A stretch of DNA of 64,000 nucleotides from Prochlorococcus sp. AG-355-B23 (GCA_003280935.1 QCDJ01000001.1:118026-182025); one strand, 5' to 3'; positions 8,716 through 18,718 are shown, numbered from the stretch's first letter. Made by a program: numbers and translations. The notes: generated from the sequence alone by a model not told the origin.

Positions 8716-8973
8716 GTGTCCAATAAATTTTATGAATGGTGGAAAAACCATAGAAAAGTTGTAACCTATGGAGCTTTTATCATCTTGTTTGGTTTTTATT
8801 TATCTCCTGTTGTCAAAGAAGCAAAATACAAAAACCTATGTATTAAGTACTCTACTAAAGGAGCTTTAACTAAATTTAATAAGGACGATATAGGAGAAAC
8901 TTTACTAGAGGAAACAGGTTTGAACGTTGATGAATTAGCAAAGATTGAAGGTTATAAGAATTGCATTAATTAA
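8716..8973 (+). CDS. small single-TM protein
   Basis: ORF track. Confidence 0.55.
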   Translation: MSNKFYEWWKNHRKVVTYGAFIILFGFYLSPVVKEAKYKNLCIKYSTKGALTKFNKDDIGETLLEETGLNVDELAKIEGYKNCIN

Positions 8974-9004
8974 AAAGTTCGCAAAAATTACGCTGAGTTT
9001 TTAA

Positions 9005-9211
9005 ATGATTAAAGGCATGTTTAAACTTATTTTATTAATTTTATTATTTGGGTTTATATCAACAAGTCCAAAAACAAGATATTCGGTTGGCATAACTCTA
9101 AAAGAAATTTCTTCATTTCTTTTATGGACTGTTAAATATGAAGATAGAGAAAAATGGATCATAGATAAACCAAGTTGGCTACCTGGTCAAAAACTTAAGC
9201 CATCGTATTAA
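9005..9211 (+). CDS. small membrane/secreted protein, directly abuts ligase-domain ORF
   Basis: hydrophobic N-terminus; stop abuts next ATG. Confidence 0.55.
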   Translation: MIKGMFKLILLILLFGFISTSPKTRYSVGITLKEISSFLLWTVKYEDREKWIIDKPSWLPGQKLKPSY

Positions 9212-9961
9212 ATGAGAACTTATTTAGAAGAACGAATTGAATGGTATGACGATAATTACAGAAATGGTAATGCTTTAATTTCTGATAAGCAGTTCGACCA
9301 ACTTGAAAAAAATTTATTAAGAACAAACCCTAATTGTGATTACTTCAAAAAAAAAAATAAACTAGTTTTACCTTCATTAGAAAAGGATTCAATTGATGAA
9401 TTTTTAAAAGGTTTATTAGCAGATACCAGATTATTAATTGAACCGAAAATTGATGGTTGTGCTGTTGCTTTGCAATATAGGGATGGCACCTTGGAGAAAG
9501 GAATTTCAAGAAAAGGGACAGACGTTACTAGTAAACTTATTAAAGTCCAAGACATTCCCAATAATCTCCCTTTAGGAGGAGTTCTTCAAGTTAGAGGTGA
9601 ATTATACGCACCCAACCAAAGTCCAAATATCTCCCAGAGAATAGCTTCTGGATTTCTAAGAGCTAAAGAAGGATTTTCTGAAAGTCTTAGCTTCTGTGCA
9701 TTTCAAATACTTAATTCAACACTTAACCAATATGAGTCCAAAAAGAGTCTTTCAAAGCTTGGCTTCACGATCCCTCAGGATATTTCATGCAACTTTACGA
9801 GCCAGGTTGAAGTATTTAGAAAACAATGGCTAGAAGGGAAGCTTTTTAGTAAATATCCAACAGATGGAATAGTAGTAAAAATAAATTCTAGAAAATTACA
9901 ATTGATTAGAGAAAAATCAAATTTAGATTATCCTTATTGGCAAGTAGCAATAAAACGTTAA
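9212..9961 (+). CDS. stand-alone NAD+-dependent DNA ligase nucleotidyltransferase (adenylation) domain
   Basis: EPKIDG (KxDG), RKGTDVT, LQVRGELY, TDGIVVKIN, WQVAIK motifs in order; no OB/Zn/HhH/BRCT. Confidence 0.85.
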   Translation: MRTYLEERIEWYDDNYRNGNALISDKQFDQLEKNLLRTNPNCDYFKKKNKLVLPSLEKDSIDEFLKGLLADTRLLIEPKIDGCAVALQYRDGTLEKGISRKGTDVTSKLIKVQDIPNNLPLGGVLQVRGELYAPNQSPNISQRIASGFLRAKEGFSESLSFCAFQILNSTLNQYESKKSLSKLGFTIPQDISCNFTSQVEVFRKQWLEGKLFSKYPTDGIVVKINSRKLQLIREKSNLDYPYWQVAIKR

Positions 9962-10074
9962 TGGAATTAATACACCAGATTTTTCCTACTTGGCATATTT
10001 ACATGGATATGTTTTTGGTTGGCTTTGCAACCTACGGTTTTTTGAGAATTAAGAAAAAAATAAAAACTAAATAA
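9961..10074 (+). CDS. 37-aa TM micropeptide overlapping ligase-domain stop (TAATG)
   Basis: manual translation MELIHQIFPTWHIYMDMFLVGFATYGFLRIKKKIKTK. Confidence 0.45.
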   Translation: MELIHQIFPTWHIYMDMFLVGFATYGFLRIKKKIKTK

Positions 10075-10084
10075 AGTTTTTAAA

Positions 10085-10273
10085 TCATCCTTGTTCCTTA
10101 AGCATGGATTTAAGTTGTTCTCTGTCTAATTGTTCAAGATAACTTCTCATTGCCAACCAAGATCTTCTGCTTTCTAACTTTCCACTTTGCTTAAATAAAT
10201 TTGCGGAAACTTGATCTATCAATTCTTTATGAGTCATATTTATATTCTTCATCAAGTTCAATAACAACACCAT
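10085..10273 (-). CDS. small hypothetical protein
   Basis: ORF track. Confidence 0.5.
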   Translation of the reverse strand: MVLLLNLMKNINMTHKELIDQVSANLFKQSGKLESRRSWLAMRSYLEQLDREQLKSMLKEQG

Positions 10274-10363
10274 TAAAAAATTCTGCTAATAATTTTGATG
10301 GGTCTTTTATAGATACCTTTCTATCTGCTTTTGATAGTTTCTTTTTGATTGGATTTAAGTTAA

Positions 10364-10663
10364 TCATACTGATTCAGGTAATTCAAGTTCTTCAAAAGTC
10401 CAACCTTCTAATTGAAGGTCATGCCATTTATCCCAAGCATTATCCAAATACATTTGGGTGGATGATTTAATTGCCATTGGCTCACCAAGATCATTTACAT
10501 AATAAGTATGAGCAAAAATTCTCATACTATTTCTTGGAGATTTTTTATTCCTCGTAAATAAAATTAATCTGCTGCGGTCTGGGCTAAGCAACCAACCACT
10601 TGGGGACTCATTACGATAACCGTAAGAAAAATTAGTCCAAACATTAGCTCCTCCTAAAGTCAT
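10364..10663 (-). CDS. DUF1651 family protein
   Basis: paralogous to 7930..8220. Confidence 0.75.
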   Translation of the reverse strand: MTLGGANVWTNFSYGYRNESPSGWLLSPDRSRLILFTRNKKSPRNSMRIFAHTYYVNDLGEPMAIKSSTQMYLDNAWDKWHDLQLEGWTFEELELPESV

Positions 10664-10679
10664 TACCTAGTAATACATA

Positions 10680-10723
10680 TGTACTATTAATATAAATACA
10701 TTGGCAATGGATCGTCAAGTATT
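10680..10723 (-). promoter_or_regulatory. promoter of DUF1651 gene (TTGACG / TATATT)
   Basis: shares AATACTTGACG and ATTTATATTAATRGTACA with 8235..8277. Confidence 0.55.
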
Positions 10724-10795
10724 TTGGCAGACAAATTGTTTATACTAATGGAGAATAAAAACAGCTCAGCTATTCCTAAAAAATAAAATACCCAC

Positions 10796-10820
10796 CAAAA
10801 GCCTTTTATAGCAGGCTTTT
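10796..10820. terminator. bidirectional hairpin AAAAGCC...GGCTTTT
   Basis: inverted repeat with T-run on both strands. Confidence 0.5.
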
Positions 10821-10829
10821 GATAGGTAA

Positions 10830-10985
10830 TACCGGACCCCCGTCAGTTCTCTGCTGCATCGACCTGGAAATGCCAGAAGAGGATTCAAAGTGGGCTTTCG
10901 TTTCCGATTACAAGATCGGTTTACTACCGCATCACGACAGTCTCCTCATGTCGAAAGAGAGTCAGATCAGAGCACATAAAGAAGA
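10830..10985. ncRNA. ssrS: structured RNA, candidate 6S RNA (ssrS/ssaA)
   Basis: GC-rich relative to surroundings; nested pairings incl. GT-CTCTG/CAGAG-AC, TCGAC/GTCGA, GAGGA/TCCTC; next to purK. Confidence 0.45.
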
Positions 10986-11026
10986 ACTTAACCAAAGACC
11001 CAGTAATTTAACTTTAACTTATTTTT

Positions 11027-12217
11027 TTATGCATTTGGAGATGGCCAAATGTCTCTTACCATAGTTAATAAAATTTGAGCTTCATCATATCTTTCTGAAT
11101 GCGTTTTGCCATTTAATAAAAATGTAATATGAGCCATTTTTCTTCCCAGAATTTCGCGAGATTTGCCATAACAATGAATATTAGAACCCTCAATTTCAGA
11201 TAACATTTTGACTCTTGTTTCCATTGACATTGGGAAATTTTTTTTTAATCCCAGTAGATTGATCATAATCGCCCCTTCACAGTTCATTTTAATTTCCGGT
11301 GGCATCATCCCAGAAGAAATGCAAACATATTGATCAAACTGACTTGAGGTGCAAGCTTCAATAGAGAAATGAGCTGAGTTATGTGTTCTAGGAGCTATTT
11401 CATTAATTAAAAGACCATTATCTCCATAGAAGAATTCAATAGCTAAAACTCCAACATAATTAAGTTCATTGACTATTGAAGAGAAAATATTTATTGCAAA
11501 TAAGTTCAAATCATATTCATTTGTTCCAGGTGCAAGAACCCAATCACAAACATGGTTTGATTGGAATGTCTCAACTATTGGAAAGAATCTTATCTTACCG
11601 GTCCTATCTCTCGAACCAACAAGAGCCAGTTCTTTTTCATACTCTATCCATTCTTCTATTAACCATTCATCAGAATTATTCTCTTTTAAAAAAGAATCTA
11701 AATCTTCTTTTGTCTTTATTTTTCTGTTCCCTTTGCCGTCATATCCACCTTTATTTGATTTTGCCATTAGAGGAAAAGTCCAATTATTGATTTCCTCATC
11801 CGAGAGATCTTTAAAATCTTCAATACTTATCCATTTTGGACAGGGAATATTCATTCTATCTATTAATTTTTTTTGAGAAAACCTATCTACTAATGGCTTA
11901 ATTGCATTAAGGCTTGGAACAAAAATATCGTTATTGTCAATTAAATTTAATTTATCAATTTTTATCCATTCATTTTCAAAAATTATTTTTTCACACTCAT
12001 TAATTAACGATTTATTACCTCTTATCTTTAAAGGATCAGCTTCTATGACATGATCTGCTTTTGTACCGGCAGGATCATCACAAGATTTTGTTTGCACGCA
12101 TACTTCTAAATCTCTTTTTTTAGCTGCCTCAGTTAACATCAAAGCTAGTTGACCACCTCCAATTATTCCTAGGGAATAATTTTTCTTAATATCGTTTATA
12201 TTTTTTTTAAAACTCAT
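11027..12217 (-). CDS. purK: 5-(carboxyamino)imidazole ribonucleotide synthase (ATPase subunit)
   Basis: LGIIGGGQLALML; ATP-grasp; NEIAPRTHNSAHFSIEACTSSQF. Confidence 0.95.
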   Translation of the reverse strand: MSFKKNINDIKKNYSLGIIGGGQLALMLTEAAKKRDLEVCVQTKSCDDPAGTKADHVIEADPLKIRGNKSLINECEKIIFENEWIKIDKLNLIDNNDIFVPSLNAIKPLVDRFSQKKLIDRMNIPCPKWISIEDFKDLSDEEINNWTFPLMAKSNKGGYDGKGNRKIKTKEDLDSFLKENNSDEWLIEEWIEYEKELALVGSRDRTGKIRFFPIVETFQSNHVCDWVLAPGTNEYDLNLFAINIFSSIVNELNYVGVLAIEFFYGDNGLLINEIAPRTHNSAHFSIEACTSSQFDQYVCISSGMMPPEIKMNCEGAIMINLLGLKKNFPMSMETRVKMLSEIEGSNIHCYGKSREILGRKMAHITFLLNGKTHSERYDEAQILLTMVRDIWPSPNA

Positions 12218-12342
12218 AGCATGATTTTATTACCATTTCTAATTCTTAACAACTGAATTTTTAAGTATCTAAAGCTTAGATTTTGCTAATATATAAAGTA
12301 TTTAATACCAAATAATTATAAATTTTAACTAGGTAATCAATT

Positions 12343-13434
12343 GTGAATAATAGAAAAATATTAGTCCCATTAGGTGATAAGTCATACGAAGTAACTCTAG
12401 AAGCAGGGATACTGAATAATATCAGCGAAGAACTTTTAAAAATTGGAATAACAAAGAATAGAAAAATACTGGTGATTTCAAATGAAGAAATATCAAATTT
12501 GTATGGAGAAAAATTCTTAAATAATTTAAAAGATAATCAATTTCAGGCCAAAATGTTCCTTATCAAGGCTGGAGAATCATATAAAAACCTAAAAACCTTA
12601 AGTGAAATATATGATTTTGCATTTGAATTTGGCTTAGATAGAAATTCAATAATTATTGCCCTTGGTGGAGGAATTGTTGGAGACGTAAGTGGTTTTGCAG
12701 CTGCTACTTGGCTGAGAGGTATCGAATATATTCAGATTCCAACAACATTATTATCAATGGTTGATTCATCTGTGGGAGGAAAAACAGGAGTAAATCATCC
12801 AAAAGGTAAAAATTTAATTGGAGCTTTCAATCAACCTAGAGCAGTTTTCATTGATCCAGAAACTTTAAAAAGTTTGCCTAAAAGAGAATTTAATGCAGGC
12901 ATGGCCGAAGTAATAAAATACGGAGTAATAAGAGACAAAGAACTTTTCGAATACTTAGAAATCGAAAAAAACAAGAATGAACTTATAAATCTCAAGAATG
13001 AATATCTAATTAAAATAATTAATAGTTCAATAAAAACAAAGTCTCATATTGTTTCTCAAGACGAACATGAAAATGGTGTTAGAGCAATATTGAATTATGG
13101 ACATTCTTTTGGTCACGTTATTGAAAATTTATGTGGATACGGCAAATTTCTACATGGTGAGGCAATATCAATTGGTATGAATATTGCAGGGAAAATAGCA
13201 ATTGATAAAGGGTTATGGTCTAAAGAAGAATTAGAGAGACAGCAAATTCTCTTAGAGAGTTACGATCTTCCTACCCAGATCCCCAAAATAAATAAAGAAG
13301 ACGTTCTTACAATACTTATGGGCGATAAAAAAGTTCGTGATGGCAAAATGAGATTTATATTACCCAAAGAAATTGGTGCAGTAGATATATATGACGACGT
13401 AGAGGATTCATCATTTTTAAAGTTTTTTTCTTAA
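12343..13434 (+). CDS. aroB: 3-dehydroquinate synthase
   Basis: [31 protein letters not shown]. Confidence 0.97.
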   Translation: MNNRKILVPLGDKSYEVTLEAGILNNISEELLKIGITKNRKILVISNEEISNLYGEKFLNNLKDNQFQAKMFLIKAGESYKNLKTLSEIYDFAFEFGLDRNSIIIALGGGIVGDVSGFAAATWLRGIEYIQIPTTLLSMVDSSVGGKTGVNHPKGKNLIGAFNQPRAVFIDPETLKSLPKREFNAGMAEVIKYGVIRDKELFEYLEIEKNKNELINLKNEYLIKIINSSIKTKSHIVSQDEHENGVRAILNYGHSFGHVIENLCGYGKFLHGEAISIGMNIAGKIAIDKGLWSKEELERQQILLESYDLPTQIPKINKEDVLTILMGDKKVRDGKMRFILPKEIGAVDIYDDVEDSSFLKFFS

Positions 13435-14621
13435 CGCAAACAGATTGAATTTATATTCATTTTCTTCTCATTAAACTTATTAAAAACAAACCACTTAAAA
13501 TCACCTAGACATACAGGATCAACGAGTCTAAGTAATGCCTCTCTTCTTAAAAGAGCATTTGATAAATCCTTCTTAAATTCTTTCTGTATACCATAAAGTC
13601 TCTCTGCCAATCCAAGTGCCAACAAAGCCTCACCTTGTTTAGTTAGTCCAACAGTATTAAATCCAAGAGTCTCAGCATCATTAATTAAAGTTTCTATGCA
13701 CACATGAGATGTTAAATCGCAATTCCCAGGAGAATCTAGGACATTATTAATCATTTTTTGATTTTCATAAGAAACTATCGTCCCATCAGAATTTTTAGAG
13801 GAGTAGTATTTTTTAGCTTCCTTAGCGTAATCAATTATCAATAAAATACCATTGTTAATTTTTCCATAAATAGCTTCTAACCATTTTGAGTTATCTATAT
13901 GCCATTCTGTCGTCCATCCTTCAAGAGCGTCTTCAGGCGGGAAAGTGATTCCCAACTCACTTTTAGCAAGTTCAATACTTTTTTCCAATTCACTAGTAAT
14001 TGGCAGTTCATTAAAAAATAATTTATGAGATGTTTTGTCTATAGAAACTGCTTGTCGAAGTAATTTTCCTTTTGAGAAGGTTATTCTCTCTACTGGCAAA
14101 GCATCTAAAACCTCATTTGCAAGAACTATTCCATTTATATTATTTTCCTCTACTTCTTCCAAACCTTTCCATAAAATATCAATACCTAAGTTTAAAAATT
14201 CGTCCAATTTATTTTTTTGTTTTTCTACCATCCCTTCATTAGGTTCAATAATTACAAAAGAAACTCCTTCCAAAAGATTCTTGTTATTTTCTAAAAAATA
14301 TTTAATTAATCCACTCATAAAGCTTCCATCTCCTGCTCCAAATTCAATTACAGCTAATTTCTGATTAGATAAAAAACTATTTTTGAACTGAATTAGCCAA
14401 TCTTCTATTTGTTTACCAGTCAAATAAGCAAAATCATCAGATAAAGAGGGTGATGAGACAAAATCTCCCCGAGCGCCTAACTCAGCTTTGCCGCTGCCGT
14501 AATAACCATTTATAGGATCATTTAAAACAAAATTCATAAAGTCATAAAAACTGATAGTCCCACCCATTTTTATTATTTTTTTTACTAACCAATCTGGATT
14601 ATTCGCGGGTAGGCTATTCAT
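13431..14621 (-). CDS. SAM-dependent methyltransferase, MidA/NDUFAF7 (DUF185) family
   Basis: [35 protein letters not shown]. Confidence 0.88.
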   Translation of the reverse strand: MNSLPANNPDWLVKKIIKMGGTISFYDFMNFVLNDPINGYYGSGKAELGARGDFVSSPSLSDDFAYLTGKQIEDWLIQFKNSFLSNQKLAVIEFGAGDGSFMSGLIKYFLENNKNLLEGVSFVIIEPNEGMVEKQKNKLDEFLNLGIDILWKGLEEVEENNINGIVLANEVLDALPVERITFSKGKLLRQAVSIDKTSHKLFFNELPITSELEKSIELAKSELGITFPPEDALEGWTTEWHIDNSKWLEAIYGKINNGILLIIDYAKEAKKYYSSKNSDGTIVSYENQKMINNVLDSPGNCDLTSHVCIETLINDAETLGFNTVGLTKQGEALLALGLAERLYGIQKEFKKDLSNALLRREALLRLVDPVCLGDFKWFVFNKFNEKKMNINSICLR

Positions 14622-14652
14622 CGGCGAAAATATAAAAAGATAAAACTTATTT

Positions 14653-15450
14653 ATGCCTTCAAAGATTAACTATTTATTGGGAATATTTCTATCTATATTA
14701 GTTTTAATTTCACATAAACCTGTTTTCGCTATAAATAATCCAAATCTCTTACCAGAAGAAAAAACACCCGTAATTGATTTAGCTAAAACATTAAGCCCTA
14801 ATCAGAAAAAATCTTTAGAGGACAAGCTAAATAATCTAGAAATTGAAAGTGGGTGGAAAATTAAATATTTGTCCCAGTTTGAGAGTTCTCCTGGTAGCGC
14901 AATAAAGGACTATTGGGATTTAGATGAGACAAGTTTGTTGATAGTTGCAGATCCTAGAGGAGGAAATTTACTGAACTTTAACGTCGGAGAGGCTTATTTT
15001 AATTTTATGCCAAGGTTATTTTGGGTTGAACTTCAAACAAGATTTGGTAATCAATATTATGTGAAAGATCATGGTGAGGATGGCGCAGTATTAGATGCAA
15101 TTAATTCCGTAAAGATTTGCCTTGAGAGAGGAGGGTGTCAAGTTGTCCCTGGCCTACCCAAAGAGCAATATATTTGGACTTTATGTACATCTATTCTTGG
15201 AGGCTTAGTAGCCGGTTTCGCATCTGCGCCACGAAAAGAAGGTCAAGTTATATCAATTGGATTTTTAGCTCTTCTTTCTCCTTTATGGGGAATGTTATTT
15301 GGAATTTTTGGTCTGGCACCAATAATATCCAGAACAAACGATTTATTACCATTATTTAAAAATGGTTTAGCTTTTACAGCAGCAGGAATTGCAGGTTATA
15401 TTTTATCTCAAACATTATTTTCAAGATATGAAAAGCCAAAAAATACTTAA
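14653..15450 (+). CDS. TPM-domain membrane protein (Psb32/TLP18.3-like)
   Basis: signal peptide, TPM-like fold region, C-terminal TMs. Confidence 0.65.
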   Translation: MPSKINYLLGIFLSILVLISHKPVFAINNPNLLPEEKTPVIDLAKTLSPNQKKSLEDKLNNLEIESGWKIKYLSQFESSPGSAIKDYWDLDETSLLIVADPRGGNLLNFNVGEAYFNFMPRLFWVELQTRFGNQYYVKDHGEDGAVLDAINSVKICLERGGCQVVPGLPKEQYIWTLCTSILGGLVAGFASAPRKEGQVISIGFLALLSPLWGMLFGIFGLAPIISRTNDLLPLFKNGLAFTAAGIAGYILSQTLFSRYEKPKNT

Positions 15451-15473
15451 AATATGATCAAAAATATCTAATC

Positions 15474-16329
15474 CTAAAAAAATTTATCTTCTTCACGAAT
15501 TTCACCAAATTCTGAATACCATCGATGAGAAACATGACTTAATCCCTTTTTTTCAAACTCAATCCATGAAAAGTTAATTAGTAATTTTCCATCTTCATCA
15601 GTTTTATATCTTGGCACCACAGCAGTGTTGAAATAAATTGTTCCTTTGCTATCAATTTTAAACATCTCTCTTAAACCAAGATTTCTTTTAAGCCTGTTAT
15701 GCATATGACCAAAAATCACAAGATCAACTTTTCTTCTCTTTTGTATTTGAGAAATAGCCACAGACAAATCTCTATCTCCCCAATCTAATGAGGGTAATTT
15801 CCAGTCTTTCCCACAAATGCTTTTAGGTTCTGAGCCTAAACCCGAGGGGCCTGCATGAGAGATAATTATTAAAGGTATATCGTCAATACTCTCTTCTGAA
15901 CATTTGATGATTTTATTTATTGAATCTTGTTCGGTGATTGGTCCATAAACACCTTTAACTTCTTTCGAAAGATAATAGCCGCCGCCAGAACTACATGGTC
16001 TTGCAGATAATAAATTTATTTGATTATTAAAAACTTTCAAATCCCATGCACAATATTTTTCGCCAAGAACACGTATCTGCTTTGAGAGAGTTTCGCCTGT
16101 AGAATCTTTCCCTCTATCATGATTTCCTAAAATCACAAAAGTAGGAATTTTGATCTCATTGATTTTTTTAATTATTTTGACACTTCCATCAGAAATATCA
16201 CCAACAAATAAAACAATATTTGGTTTGATAATCGATAAAACTTTCAAGTCTAATTCAGACCATTGACCATGACAGTCACCAACAATAGCAATTTTTAAAT
16301 TTGTCAGAATTTTTTCTATTTAAAGGCAT
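15474..16329 (-). CDS. calcineurin-like metallophosphoesterase (start region disrupted or non-canonical)
   Basis: GDCHG lies upstream of ORF-track start; FVGDISDGS, LGNHDRG, FGHMHNRL. Confidence 0.75.
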
Positions 16330-16410
16330 ATAATCTATTTAGAGATATTCTAAATCCTGACCAGTATAACTTCTACTGCAAAACAGAAATCAGTTCAAAA
16401 CGAAGAGGAT

Positions 16411-17325
16411 TTGATTTCTGAAATAAAGGAGCGTTGCGAAAAAGCTAATGCAATTATTCTTGCGCACTATTATCAAGCTCCAGAGATTCAGGAAATTGCA
16501 GATTTTATTGGCGATTCATTAGATCTATCTAGGAAAGCTGCAAATAATGACGCAGACATAATAATTTTTTGCGGTGTGCACTTTATGGCTGAAACCGCAA
16601 AAATACTTAGCCCAAATAAAAAAGTACTTTTACCAGATATTGACGCAGGATGCTCATTAGCAGACGATTGTCCCTCAGATAAATTTCAAAAGTTCAGGGA
16701 AGAAAATCCAGATCACTATGTCGTAAGTTATATAAATTGTACTGCAGAAGTAAAAGCTCAAAGTGATCTGATATGTACAAGCAGTAATGCAGTCTCATTA
16801 ATTAAAAAGATACCTGAAGATAAAAAAATAATATTTGCACCAGATCAGAACCTTGGGAGATGGGTACAGAAAAATTCAGGAAGAGATCTTAAATTATGGC
16901 CTGGCAGCTGCATTGTTCATGAATCGTTTAGTGAAGAAGCGCTTCTAAAATTAAAATATCAAAATCCAGGATCAAAAGTAATTGCTCATCCTGAATGTAG
17001 TCAAAATTTACTAATTCTTTCAGACTTTATTGGATCAACAAGTAAGCTGCTTGATTTCGTAAGTAAAGATCCATCTAAAACTTACATGGTACTAACTGAA
17101 CCTGGAATAATTCATCAAATGAAAAAGAAAGAACCTAATAAAATTTTTATTGAAGTCCCAGATCTAGAAGGTTGTAAATGTAACGAGTGTCCATATATGA
17201 AATTAAATACTTTAGAAAAAATTCTTGATTGTTTAAAACATAATTCCCCGTCTATCGAACTAGACCCAGAAATAATAAGAAAAGCCTATGTGCCAATAAA
17301 GAGAATGCTGGATATGAGTAATTAA
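16411..17325 (+). CDS. nadA: quinolinate synthase A
   Basis: AHYYQAPEIQEIADFIGDSL; Cys ligands in CxxxCP context. Confidence 0.95.
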   Translation: MISEIKERCEKANAIILAHYYQAPEIQEIADFIGDSLDLSRKAANNDADIIIFCGVHFMAETAKILSPNKKVLLPDIDAGCSLADDCPSDKFQKFREENPDHYVVSYINCTAEVKAQSDLICTSSNAVSLIKKIPEDKKIIFAPDQNLGRWVQKNSGRDLKLWPGSCIVHESFSEEALLKLKYQNPGSKVIAHPECSQNLLILSDFIGSTSKLLDFVSKDPSKTYMVLTEPGIIHQMKKKEPNKIFIEVPDLEGCKCNECPYMKLNTLEKILDCLKHNSPSIELDPEIIRKAYVPIKRMLDMSN

Positions 17326-18656
17326 TTTAATGAAAATACTTTATCTTCCTTATTAATTTTTAGGAATGCATTAAGGTTTGTGGTATCGGGCTTAAATTCA
17401 CTTATCTGATTCTTTCTATTAATTATATTTATTAGCTCTTTTTCACCAGCTCTATATTGTTTATCTCTTCTAGTTCCAATCTCTCTTTGGAGAATTGGGT
17501 TGATATTCATTTTTACTTCTATGTCTGGAATAATTCCAGATTTGTTTATATCAGTGCCGTTCGGAGTTAAATACTTAGCGACTGTAACAGTTAACCCTGA
17601 ACCATCAACTAATGTTCTCATAGATTGAACAAGACCTTTACCAAACGTTTTCTTCCCAACTAATATTCCTCTTTTGTTATCTTTTATTGCACCAGAAACT
17701 ATTTCACTAGCACTAGCAGAACCCTCATTAACTAAGACAACTAAGGGTTTTTTTGTTAGAGCTTGACCGTTTCCTCTGTTTGTTTCTTTTAAACCATCTT
17801 TACTTACTGTACTTACTATTACTCCTTTATTAATGAAGTACCTTGAGATATCAATGCTTGATTCTAATAAACCCCCTGGATTACTTCTCAAGTCAAGAAC
17901 ATATCCTGAAACTTTTTTTGTTTCTAAATCCTTAATAGCATCTCTAGTCTCTTTTGATGCATTTGCATTAAATTGTTTAATTCTCAAATAGCCAATTAAT
18001 AAACCATTTTTGGTTTGATTGACTTTGCTTGATACAGATTTTATTTCAATCTTTTCTCTTGATAAAATCTTAAAAAAGGATTTAGAACCTCTAAGAATTT
18101 CAAGCTTAACTTTAGTACCTCTTTTTCCTCTTATTAATTTCACGGCCTCTTCTATACTTATGCCTTCAGTAGAAATATCATCTACAGATAATATTTTATC
18201 TCCAGCTTTGATTCCAGCATCAAACGCAGGAGTGCCCTCTATAGGAGAAATAATTATTAAATCATCAGATTCTTTATCTTTAACTATTTGGATACCAACT
18301 CCAGTTAATTCACCAGTCGTATCAATTCTCATTTGATTAAATTCCTTAGGTTCTAAAAATCTTGTATAAGAATCATCTAAATTTGAAAGCATATCTCTAA
18401 TCGCATCATATGCTTCGTTGCTGTCTGAATATGTTTTTGATAAAATTTCTTTTCTAAGATTAATCCAATTAGACTTTTGAAATTTACCGCTTGAATCAAG
18501 AAAATCTCTATATACAATTTGCCAAACATGATCAATTACTTCTTTATAACTATTATCTAAAACTGTTGCTTCTGCAAAATTATTTAAAAATAGCCCAGAA
18601 AAGGTTGTCGCAAACAGAATTATAAAATTTTTTTTAAGCAATTTTTTTATCTTCAA
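17322..18656 (-). CDS. carboxyl-terminal processing protease (S41, PDZ)
   Basis: PDZ domain, GSASASEI, KTFGKGLVQ. Confidence 0.93.
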   Translation of the reverse strand: MKIKKLLKKNFIILFATTFSGLFLNNFAEATVLDNSYKEVIDHVWQIVYRDFLDSSGKFQKSNWINLRKEILSKTYSDSNEAYDAIRDMLSNLDDSYTRFLEPKEFNQMRIDTTGELTGVGIQIVKDKESDDLIIISPIEGTPAFDAGIKAGDKILSVDDISTEGISIEEAVKLIRGKRGTKVKLEILRGSKSFFKILSREKIEIKSVSSKVNQTKNGLLIGYLRIKQFNANASKETRDAIKDLETKKVSGYVLDLRSNPGGLLESSIDISRYFINKGVIVSTVSKDGLKETNRGNGQALTKKPLVVLVNEGSASASEIVSGAIKDNKRGILVGKKTFGKGLVQSMRTLVDGSGLTVTVAKYLTPNGTDINKSGIIPDIEVKMNINPILQREIGTRRDKQYRAGEKELINIINRKNQISEFKPDTTNLNAFLKINKEDKVFSLN

Positions 18657-18718
18657 AGAATCTGATTGTTTTTATTATAAAAAGAATTTATTTATAATTT
18701 ATAAAATTTGACAAATCC

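Noticed and set aside
10819-11064. 81-aa ORF MIGNTGPPSVLCCIDLEMPEED… (+)
   Set aside because: Coincides with the structured, GC-richer block interpreted as an RNA gene; composition and overlap with purK 3' end argue against coding.
11469-11876. 135-aa and 104-aa plus ORFs
   Set aside because: Antisense to purK; mirror-frame artefacts.
16310-16315. Classical -1 programmed frameshift (A AAA AAT) in the metallophosphoesterase leader
   Set aside because: A -1 slip leads directly into TGA; the needed shift is +1, so the standard heptamer mechanism does not apply.
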